A program made the translations under genes and the position numbers. Below are positions 1 to 6,623 of a DNA stretch of 7,521 bases, in pieces. Where the stretch lies: positions 1 to 7,521 of the forward strand of contig CAMBSR010000104.1 in NCBI GenBank assembly GCA_945870475.1, read 5' to 3'. The notes under the pieces were generated by a model. The model searched no databases, was not told the DNA's origin, and saw only the letters and a program-made list of their open reading frames with translations. Source of the DNA: Phycisphaera mikurensis NBRC 102666. Lineage in GTDB: Bacteria > Planctomycetota > Phycisphaerae > Phycisphaerales > SM1A02. Numbering within the stretch: position 1 is the first letter of the stretch; each line of letters opens with the position of its first letter.

Positions 1-3000
1 GTGCTCGACCGGGTCCTCCGGCTTCCGCCGGCAGTGCGCTTGGTGGAGCTGCTGTCGCTCCTCGGCGGAGGCATAGCGTGGTTCGTCATGCGCGTGCTTC
101 CCGCGCTCCGGTTCGCGCCGCCACTCGTGGAGGTGGCGCTCCGGATGGAACGCGGTCACGGCGACGCACGCGGCATCCTGGCCGCAGGCACCGACATGGC
201 GGAGGCGGATGCACCCACCGACCCGATCACCGGGCAGCTGGCGCAGGAAGTGGTGCGTCGTGCCTCGGCCGCGGTGGCGCAGGCCGACCATGGCGTCATC
301 GACCCGCGACCGGCCCGGCGCGCGGCGGTGTCGGCAGGGGTTGCGGTGGTTGTCTTTGTGGCAATGGTCCTGCTTTCGCCGGAATCCGCGCGGATCGCGC
401 TCCTTCGGCTTGCCACGCCGTTTGCGGATGTCCAGTGGCCGGCGCGCACCATGGTGGAACCGGCGATGGCCTCGAAGGTCCATCCGCGCGGCAGCGCATT
501 GCCGCTTCGTGCGCGGACGGTTCGCGGCGAACCAACATCGATGCGCGTCGAGGCGCAGTACCGGCTGGTTCGCAACGGTGCCGGCGAGTGGCGGACGGTC
601 CTCTTGTCCGCACAGCCGGATGGATCGTTCGAGCGGCTCGTCGAGACGGATGGCGACGCGATCGAGGTGCTGTTCCGCACCGAGGACATGGAGACGCTGC
701 CGGTGACCGTCCGCCTGGTGCAGGCACCGGCGGTCGAATCGGCACGTGCATCGATCGAGCCACCCGCCTATGCGCAGGGATCGGTGGACGCGCGCACGGT
801 GGACCTCGGGAACGGGACCGATCGCCGCGCCACGGTGTCGCCGCCGGTGCTTGCAGGATCGACGATCAGCATGCAGCTCACGATGCGCGGCATCACCGAT
901 CCGCCGGGCGATGCTTCCGCGCGTTCAGCCTGGATCGACCGGACGGTATCGATCGCCGGCGCAGAAGGCCAGAAGATCGTGCCGGAATTTATGTTCGACG
1001 CGGGCACGCCTGACGTGTGGACGCTGCGCTGGCGCGCCAGCGGCCGTGGCGTGATCGAACTGAAGCCGGAGGGCATGGAGGGAATCGTCCCCACCGAGCG
1101 GATCGCCTTCGAGATCCCCGCCATCGACGACGCTGCGCCGGTGATCGCCATCATCGAGCCTTCTGCGGATGAATCGGTGACACCGGAAGCAACCCCATCG
1201 GTGGTGGCGGAAGGCCGCGACGATCTCTCGGTCAAGCGCATCTGGCTTGATGTGTCGGTGGCCCGCGGCAAGGACGAGCCACGCAACGCCATGTCCGTGG
1301 ATGGGGCACCCGGGGCGACCGCGCGGGTGGAACGCACGCTCTCCATCAAGGAACTCGGCGCTCAGGCCGGGGACCGCGTCATCTGCATCGCGCGCGCGGT
1401 GGATGCCTTCGAAGCGGAGGGCAAGCCACGGAACCCGGTCGCAAGCACGCCCCGCGTGTTCCGGATCATCTCCCCGACCGAACTTTCGGAACAGGTTCGC
1501 TCGCGGCTCGGCCAGATGCGCGACGCCGCTGGGCGCCTGCGCGAGGAACAGGCCGGCATCGCCGAGGCTGCCCGCAATGCCGCCGAGCGCACGGAGAAGG
1601 ATGGTTCGTCGGCGACGGAGCAGGAGCGCTCGCAGCTTGCCGGCACCGAAAGTCGCATGGCCGATCGGATGGCGGCATTCGAGCGGTCGCTCACCGAACT
1701 CTCCTCCAGGCTGGAACGCAACAAGACCGATGGCGACGGGCTGGACAAGACCATCGCCGATGCGGCGAAGTCCGCGCAGGCGGCAAACAAGCAGGCGCAG
1801 CAGGCGGCGTCGGTGATGCCGAAATCCGGGGCGGAGGCAGCCAAGGAAGCAGCCGAACACGCCGCGGAGTCGGAGCGTTCGCTGGCCGACCTCGAGACGG
1901 CGCTGCAGCGGGATCGCGAGACCGCCGAGCTCTCCCGGCGCATCGATCGCCTCGCGGAGAAGCTGGAATCCGCGCGCCGCGACACCAAGGCTGCGGGCGA
2001 GAAGTCCACCGGCAAGGACCGGCAGCAGCTCGGCGAGGAAACGCGCGCGCAGCTCGATCGCGCGGCACAGGCACAGCGCGAGGCCGCCGCGGAGGCCCGC
2101 TCGCTGTCGGAGGACCTCGGCAAGCGCGCCGAGGAGGTCCAGCGGCGCCAGGATGCCGATCCCGGTGCGGCCGAGGCAATGAAGGAAGCGCAGCGTGAGG
2201 CGGACGAGCGGGGGCTCGCACGCCAGCTCGAGCAGGCCGCGCAGCAGACCGAGCAGAACAAGATGCAGGCTGCGCAGCAATCCCAGCAGCAGGCGCAGCA
2301 GGCCGTGCAGGCGATGCAGCAGGCCATGCGCAACCAGCAGAAGAAGCGCAACGAGGAACTGGAACGTCGTGTCACCGAGGTCGTCGACGCGCTGCGCGCG
2401 CTGCTCGGACAGATCGAGGAGCACTCGCTGCCGATGCAGCAGCTCGTGGCGGACGATGCGGTGGCAGTGGACCGCGAGTCGAAGGCCATGCTCCGTCTTT
2501 CGCAGAACGCTTCCGGCATCACGGAAACGGCCATGGCGGGCGGGCAGCAGCTCCGGCGCGCGGCAACGCTCGTGGCTCGCGCGTCCGAGCAGCTTGACGA
2601 ATCGGCCACGGCGCTCCGCAAGTCACCGCCGGAACCGGACACCGGGCGTGCATCGCTGGAGGCTGCACGAAAGTCTGTCCAGGAGGCATTTGCATCCGCC
2701 GAGCAGGCCAAGCGCGAGGCGGACCGTGCCGCGGAGAACCGCCGCCGCGAGGAGCTGCGCGGCGTGTACCAGCAGGTGCTCGACCGCCAGCGGAGCGCCC
2801 GGACCAACACCGAGACCATCGTGCCAGCGCCCGGCAAGTCGCTCGACCGGCGCGGATTCATCGAGAGCCGCCGCATCGCCGCCGAGCAGGCAGTGGTCAC
2901 CAACCTCCTCACCGCCGTGGCGAAGCGTGCGGATGTGTCCGGCAGCGAGCTCTATTCATCGAGCAACGAGGAGATGCTGGCCGCCAGCGACCTTGCCTCC

Positions 3001-3471
3001 CAGGATCTTTCCTCGTCGAGCGTCTCCCGCCGCACGGTGATGGTGCAGAAGGAAGTGGAGGCATCGATCGCGGCGCTCATGGAGGCCCTTTCGGACCCGC
3101 CGGAAGCGGAGGATCCGTTCGCACAGGGTGCAAACAAGAACCAAGAGCAGCAGCAGCAACCGCAGGGCGGGGGGCAACAGGGCGGCAACCAGCGCGTTCC
3201 TCCGATGGCGGAGCTCCGCCTGCTGCGAACCATGGCCCAGCGGGTGCTGGACGACACCGCCGCGGCATCGGAACTTCCCGATGCGGACCGTGCCGCCTAC
3301 CTTGCGCGGGTGGCGCAGCGGCAGAAGCGGATCATGGACCTCGGCGAACGCTGGATGAAGGCGATGCAGGAACAGTCCGGCACGCCAAAGGACGGCGAGG
3401 AGCAGGGTGGCGGCGGAGCGGAGCCATCGATGGATGGTGCCGGAAGCAAGAAGGGTGACGAGACGCCATGA
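1..3471 (+). CDS. Large DUF4175-like membrane-anchored coiled-coil protein (5' end missing)
   Basis: The frame is open from the first base for 1156 codons to TGA at 3469. The GTG at base 1 is probably an internal valine: the first visible residues (LDRVLRLPPAVRLVELL) resemble the linker and second membrane segment of DUF4175-like planctomycete proteins, which normally follow an earlier hydrophobic segment. Visible layout, counting from base 1: membrane segment about 12-35; acidic/basic loop; second membrane segment about 108-126; beta-rich, probably Ig-like extracytoplasmic region about 130-490; Ala/Glu/Gln/Arg-rich coiled coil about 495-790; further helical region to about 1030; Gln/Gly-rich linker 1048-1064; and a C-terminal helical block (PPMAELRLLRTMAQRVLDD onward, about 1067-1122), followed by a Gly-rich acidic tail. 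No catalytic motif is seen. It is likely anchored in the inner membrane with the bulk in the periplasm, acting as a structural or scaffold protein. It overlaps the next gene by 4 nt. The family assignment is by pattern recognition and moderately sure; the function is unknown. Confidence 0.8.
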   Translation: MLDRVLRLPPAVRLVELLSLLGGGIAWFVMRVLPALRFAPPLVEVALRMERGHGDARGILAAGTDMAEADAPTDPITGQLAQEVVRRASAAVAQADHGVIDPRPARRAAVSAGVAVVVFVAMVLLSPESARIALLRLATPFADVQWPARTMVEPAMASKVHPRGSALPLRARTVRGEPTSMRVEAQYRLVRNGAGEWRTVLLSAQPDGSFERLVETDGDAIEVLFRTEDMETLPVTVRLVQAPAVESARASIEPPAYAQGSVDARTVDLGNGTDRRATVSPPVLAGSTISMQLTMRGITDPPGDASARSAWIDRTVSIAGAEGQKIVPEFMFDAGTPDVWTLRWRASGRGVIELKPEGMEGIVPTERIAFEIPAIDDAAPVIAIIEPSADESVTPEATPSVVAEGRDDLSVKRIWLDVSVARGKDEPRNAMSVDGAPGATARVERTLSIKELGAQAGDRVICIARAVDAFEAEGKPRNPVASTPRVFRIISPTELSEQVRSRLGQMRDAAGRLREEQAGIAEAARNAAERTEKDGSSATEQERSQLAGTESRMADRMAAFERSLTELSSRLERNKTDGDGLDKTIADAAKSAQAANKQAQQAASVMPKSGAEAAKEAAEHAAESERSLADLETALQRDRETAELSRRIDRLAEKLESARRDTKAAGEKSTGKDRQQLGEETRAQLDRAAQAQREAAAEARSLSEDLGKRAEEVQRRQDADPGAAEAMKEAQREADERGLARQLEQAAQQTEQNKMQAAQQSQQQAQQAVQAMQQAMRNQQKKRNEELERRVTEVVDALRALLGQIEEHSLPMQQLVADDAVAVDRESKAMLRLSQNASGITETAMAGGQQLRRAATLVARASEQLDESATALRKSPPEPDTGRASLEAARKSVQEAFASAEQAKREADRAAENRRREELRGVYQQVLDRQRSARTNTETIVPAPGKSLDRRGFIESRRIAAEQAVVTNLLTAVAKRADVSGSELYSSSNEEMLAASDLASQDLSSSSVSRRTVMVQKEVEASIAALMEALSDPPEAEDPFAQGANKNQEQQQQPQGGGQQGGNQRVPPMAELRLLRTMAQRVLDDTAAASELPDADRAAYLARVAQRQKRIMDLGERWMKAMQEQSGTPKDGEEQGGGGAEPSMDGAGSKKGDETP
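2221..2340 (+). repeat. Gln-rich CAG-dense coding stretch in gene 1
   Basis: Codons 741-780 of the large protein encode about 15 glutamines mixed with Ala and Met, mostly as CAG, in heptad-like spacing that continues the coiled coil. It is a low-complexity segment of the protein and not a separate element. CAG tracts of this kind can vary in length between strains by slippage, which is an inference. Confidence 0.6.
3142..3192 (+). repeat. Gln/Gly low-complexity linker in gene 1
   Basis: Codons 1048-1064 read QEQQQQPQGGGQQGGNQ. This flexible linker separates the long helical region from the conserved C-terminal helical block. A very similar Gln-rich linker lies in the next gene, again between a helical domain and a conserved C-terminal motif. 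Confidence 0.6.
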
Positions 3472-4262
3472 TGAACCCACTGGTGACATTCATCCTCTGC
3501 CTGCAGCAAGCCGCAGGTTCGGCCACGGCACCACCAGGAACGACAGCACTGGCACAGGCAGCACCACCGGCCGCCAAGTCACCGGCACCGTCCGCGGATC
3601 CACCATCGCTCGATGACGCGCTTGGCCTTGGCGACGGAAAGAAGCCCGCCACCGCGGATGACCATGCCGAGGAACTCGGGCGCAGCCTGGACGGCGCGAA
3701 GCCGCGCGACATCCTTGCGTCGGCACTCGAAGACATGCGCAGGAGCGCACGGCTGCTCGACGAGAACGAGGCAGGATTGCCCACGAAGCGCGTGCAGGAG
3801 TCCGTCGTCCGCAAGCTGGACGAGCTGATCGCCACGGCGCAGCGGATGCAGCAGGAGAAGAAGAACCAGCAGCAGTCGAGCGGATCGCAGGGCCAGCAGC
3901 AGCAACAGCAGCAGAAGAACGGCGGGAAGAAGCAGGATGGTTCCGAGCAGGAGGGCAAGGACGGCCAGCGTGACGAACCGCGGGAGAACGGCCAGCAGCG
4001 CGGCGGGCGGGATGGCAAGAACCAGCAGGCGGAAGGCGGCAAGCGCCGTCGCGACGGCGATGCGACGTCGAACGAGCCACCGGAGACCGCGGACCCGACC
4101 ATGACCGATGCGCAGTTCGACGAGAGCCGCGCGGAATGGGGCCGGTTGCCACCACGCGTGCGCGAAGCCGTTCGCCAGGGATTGCGCGACCCGATGAGCG
4201 CCGCGTACCGACGGCTCACGCAGGACTATTACCGACGGCTGGCGGAGGAACCGAAGCGATGA
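3468..4262 (+). CDS. Gln-rich, probably exported small protein with conserved Trp/Tyr C-terminal motif
   Basis: 264 codons. ATG at 3468 overlaps the stop of the preceding gene (ATGA); a second ATG follows directly at 3471. An AAGGG stretch at 3451-3455 is a distant, weak ribosome site, so re-initiation after gene 1 is likely. Layout: a short hydrophobic N-terminus (about residues 4-20, PLVTFILCLQQAAGSATA) that may be a signal peptide although it has no basic residues; a Pro/Ala-rich spacer to about 48; a helical region about 80-128, including the pattern LPTKRVQESVVRKLDELI; a disordered Gln/Gly/Lys-rich linker about 129-195, with seven glutamines at 143-149; and a C-terminal block at 224-258 beginning WGRLPPRVREAV and ending DYYRRLAEE. 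I recognise this end as recurring in planctomycete proteins of such clusters, where a W-G-x-L-P-P-R-x-R start and a Y-Y-R-x-L-A end are typical. No enzyme motif is present. It is likely a periplasmic partner of the gene 1 product; its function is unknown. Confidence 0.85.
   Translation: MMNPLVTFILCLQQAAGSATAPPGTTALAQAAPPAAKSPAPSADPPSLDDALGLGDGKKPATADDHAEELGRSLDGAKPRDILASALEDMRRSARLLDENEAGLPTKRVQESVVRKLDELIATAQRMQQEKKNQQQSSGSQGQQQQQQQKNGGKKQDGSEQEGKDGQRDEPRENGQQRGGRDGKNQQAEGGKRRRDGDATSNEPPETADPTMTDAQFDESRAEWGRLPPRVREAVRQGLRDPMSAAYRRLTQDYYRRLAEEPKR
3843..3914 (+). repeat. Poly-Gln (CAG/CAA) tract in gene 2
   Basis: Codons 126-149 are dominated by glutamine and end in seven consecutive Gln codons at 3894-3914 (CAG with one CAA). 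It is a low-complexity disordered linker, and mirrors the one near the end of the upstream gene. Confidence 0.65.
4244..4250 (+). promoter_or_regulatory. Ribosome binding site of the squalene-cyclase-repeat gene
   Basis: GGAGGAA lies 8 nt before the ATG at 4259, inside the end of the upstream coding sequence. It is a near-ideal Shine-Dalgarno sequence. It decides the start at 4259 over an in-frame ATG at 4136 that would extend the protein with an Arg-rich stretch lying over gene 2. Confidence 0.75.
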
Positions 4263-5371
4263 TGCTGGCGATCCTTCCCCTGATCATGCTCCTTGCGCAG
4301 GACGCACCGAAGACGGTGCCGGCTGATGGCGGTGCACCCACCCCGCCGAACCAGGTCGTTCCCGATGCACCGGAACCGGAAGCCAAGCGTCCGGCCGACG
4401 CGGGTGCATCCGCGCAGAACACACCCACCGAGAACGAGACCAACGGCCGTTGGCGCGAATCGGTGGATCGTGGGCTCGAGTGGCTCGCCCGTTCGCAGAA
4501 CGCCGACGGGAGCTTCGGCCGTGGCCGTGTCGCCGGCAACGCCGGCATCGTTTCCCTGTGCGCGCTTGCGCTGATGGCGGACGGGAATCTCCCGGGCCGC
4601 GGTCGGTACGGCGACGCGGTGGGACGCGCGTTGGAATACGTGCTGGAGCACGTGACCGAGAGCGGCCTGGTCTCGAGCGAGGGGACCAACGGACCGATGT
4701 ACGGCCACGGATTCGCGGCGCTGTTCCTGGGCGAGATCTACGGCATGAGCCCCGAGGACACGCGCGTGCGCGATGCGCTCTCCCGCGCCATCCGGCTCAT
4801 CGAGAACAGCCAGAACGACGAGGGCGGCTGGCGCTACAACCCGGTCCCGGACGATGCGGACGTCAGCGTCACCATCTGCCAGGTGATGGCGCTCCGCAGC
4901 GCGCGCAACGCCGGCATCAAGATCCCCAAGCAGGTGATCGACAACGCCGTCCGCTACGTGCGCGAGTGCCAGAATCCCGACGGCGGCTTCCGCTACATGC
5001 GCACCACCGGCGCAAGCGGCTGGCCACGCACTGCGGCGGGTGTCGCCACGCTCTTCTACGCCGGCATCTACGAGGATGATTCCATCCCGCGCGGACTGTC
5101 CTACGTGCGGCGTTCCGCCACGCCGGACGGTGCGGGACCGGCAGTGCAGGCGTACTACTTCTACGGCCATTACTACGCGGCGCAGGCCATGTACCTGGCC
5201 GGCGGCGACTGGTGGAAGGACTGGTGGCCGCGCATCCGTTCGGAGCTGATGCAGCACCAGAACGCGGATGGCAGCTGGAGCGATCCGCAATGGGGCCAGC
5301 CGCTCGGCACGTCGATGGGGCTGATCATCATGCAGATGCCGAAGCGGTACCTCCCGATCTTCCAGAAGTGA
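4259..5371 (+). CDS. Exported prenyltransferase/squalene-oxidase repeat protein
   Basis: 370 codons from ATG 4259, chosen because of the GGAGGAA site 8 nt upstream, the ATGA overlap with the previous stop, and the immediate signal-like sequence MMLAILPLIMLLAQDAP. A Pro/Ala-rich linker follows to about residue 60. The rest is an alpha/alpha-barrel-type repeat domain with four Q-x-x-(D/E)-G-(S/G)-(F/W) repeats: SQNADGSF at 79-86, SQNDEGGW at 184-191, CQNPDGGF at 237-244 and HQNADGSW at 333-340. These are the QW-like repeats of the squalene-hopene cyclase/prenyltransferase fold. The protein is about half the length of a true squalene-hopene cyclase. It lacks the catalytic DxDD motif; the nearest candidate is DADVS at 199-203. 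A terpene cyclase activity is therefore unlikely, and a binding or structural role in the periplasm is more plausible. Proteins of this type are common in planctomycete genomes and are generally uncharacterised. Family assignment is confident; function is not. Confidence 0.9.
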   Translation: MMLAILPLIMLLAQDAPKTVPADGGAPTPPNQVVPDAPEPEAKRPADAGASAQNTPTENETNGRWRESVDRGLEWLARSQNADGSFGRGRVAGNAGIVSLCALALMADGNLPGRGRYGDAVGRALEYVLEHVTESGLVSSEGTNGPMYGHGFAALFLGEIYGMSPEDTRVRDALSRAIRLIENSQNDEGGWRYNPVPDDADVSVTICQVMALRSARNAGIKIPKQVIDNAVRYVRECQNPDGGFRYMRTTGASGWPRTAAGVATLFYAGIYEDDSIPRGLSYVRRSATPDGAGPAVQAYYFYGHYYAAQAMYLAGGDWWKDWWPRIRSELMQHQNADGSWSDPQWGQPLGTSMGLIIMQMPKRYLPIFQK

Positions 5372-5384
5372 CGCACCGAACACC

Positions 5385-6608
5385 ATGAACGGAACTGCCA
5401 CGAATCACTCCACCATCGCGCTCCTCTCCATGATGGCAGCTGCATGGGTGTGTGTCGTCGGCAACGCGCAGGTGCCGGTACCGATGGATGACCAGCGCAA
5501 GCCGTCAATGCCGGTGCAGATGCCGCAGTTCAGGCAGCGGCCGAGCGTGGTGACGGGATTCGGTTCCGGCGAGGCGACGCGGTTCCTGACCGTCGGCAAG
5601 GATGCGGCCATCGGCACGGTCGCGTCCGACGCCGCGCCCGGCGATTCGAACGGGATGCTTGCGCTGGTGGTCGATGGTCCGTCGCTGGCGGTTCGTGAGT
5701 CCGAGGGCACCCTGTTCCTGTCGGATGGCCAGCGAATTCCGGGAAAGCTCGAACTGCGCGGTGGTGTGCCATCGTGGGTTTCCCCATGGTGCGCGCCGCG
5801 CGCCCTGGATGGTGATGGCGTGCGTGGATTCGCGCTGGGAACAGCAGCGCTTCCCGCTGCGTCCGATGGCGACGTCCTCCTGCTGCGGAACGGCGATCGC
5901 GTGGACGGAATCGTTTCCGGCATCACCGCCTCCGGCATTGCCGTCGAGGTTGGTTCCGGCGCCGATCGAAGCATCTCCACGCTTGCGTGGGACACGGTTT
6001 CCGCCGTCGGCCTCGTTGCACCGCCGATGCCTCGCGCGGGGGCACGCGTGTGGCTTGCAGACGGCACGGTCATCGACGGCGATTCGGTGTCCTGGATGAC
6101 GCCGCAGTACATGCGGATCGTCGGGGGAAGCGGTACCGCCCAGCGGCCCATCTCGATTCCGCGGCGCATGGTGCTGGCGGTGCAGTCGAGCCCGACGTCC
6201 GCCACGCCGTTGGCGCAGCTCGCGCCGGTGGCATCCGGAGTCACGGCACCTGCGGTCCGATACTCGCAACCATCGCCAACGGTCGTCGCCGGCACCTGGG
6301 GGCTCGATGCTCCGCCGATCGAGATCGAGGGTCCGGTGTTGCTTTCGTATCCCGCGCAGTCGGCGCCATCGCGGCTGGTGGCCGTGGCAAGCCGTCCGTC
6401 GACCGCACGCGAGGCATCCGACGTTGACCTGGTCGTCCGTTCCGGCGGGAAGGAACTCCTTCGCGAGCACATGGACGCCGCGCGGTCACGCATGGAGATT
6501 CGGGTGGACATCCCGGCGGCGCCCTTCAGCATCGAGCTGGTGCCTTCGTCCAGCAGCGCTGCCGGCGCATTCGTGGTGCTTGAGCGCGCGGTGCTGTTCC
6601 CGCGCTGA
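5385..6608 (+). CDS. Exported protein with three short beta repeats and a possible C-terminal beta-sandwich
   Basis: 407 codons from ATG 5385, 13 nt after the previous stop. No convincing Shine-Dalgarno sequence precedes it, so coupling to upstream translation is likely. The N-terminus (residues 1-28, hydrophobic core IALLSMMAAAWVCVVGNA) looks like a signal peptide cleaved around NAQ. Starting at the internal ATG 5430 would leave only a very short signal, so the first ATG is preferred. The body contains three related units: LFLSDGQRIPGKLELR at 110-125, LLLRNGDRVDGIVSGI at 165-180 and VWLADGTVIDGDSVSW at 222-237. Each has an L-x-(D/N)-G turn followed by a G and more strands, as in small Sm/SH3-like beta barrels. 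The last about 90 residues (from WGLDAPPIEIEG at 305) are beta-rich with a hydrophobic end (FVVLERAVLFPR), and could be an NPCBM-like jelly-roll, but this is a weak guess. I do not recognise a named family. It is likely a periplasmic or surface protein of the same operon. Confidence 0.8.
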   Translation: MNGTATNHSTIALLSMMAAAWVCVVGNAQVPVPMDDQRKPSMPVQMPQFRQRPSVVTGFGSGEATRFLTVGKDAAIGTVASDAAPGDSNGMLALVVDGPSLAVRESEGTLFLSDGQRIPGKLELRGGVPSWVSPWCAPRALDGDGVRGFALGTAALPAASDGDVLLLRNGDRVDGIVSGITASGIAVEVGSGADRSISTLAWDTVSAVGLVAPPMPRAGARVWLADGTVIDGDSVSWMTPQYMRIVGGSGTAQRPISIPRRMVLAVQSSPTSATPLAQLAPVASGVTAPAVRYSQPSPTVVAGTWGLDAPPIEIEGPVLLSYPAQSAPSRLVAVASRPSTAREASDVDLVVRSGGKELLREHMDAARSRMEIRVDIPAAPFSIELVPSSSSAAGAFVVLERAVLFPR

Positions 6609-6623
6609 TCCGGTTGCGGTCGC

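Noticed and set aside
2221..2340. CAG-rich tract as a CRISPR-like or tandem DNA repeat
   Set aside because: There is no regular spacer/repeat structure. The pattern is explained by Gln codons in a coiled coil.
925..2912. Two long minus-strand open frames (925-2424 and 1362-2912) opposite the large coiled-coil gene
   Set aside because: Their products are biased to Leu/Arg/Ser/Ala as expected from reading high-GC Gln/Ala/Glu codons backwards. They show no domain pattern or ribosome site, while the + strand frame has clear membrane, coiled-coil and linker structure.
4136..4258. Upstream in-frame ATG giving a longer squalene-cyclase-repeat protein
   Set aside because: It would overlap gene 2 by more than 120 bases with an Arg-rich sequence that is gene 2's conserved C-terminal region read out of frame. 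The 4259 start has a strong GGAGGAA site and a signal-like N-terminus.
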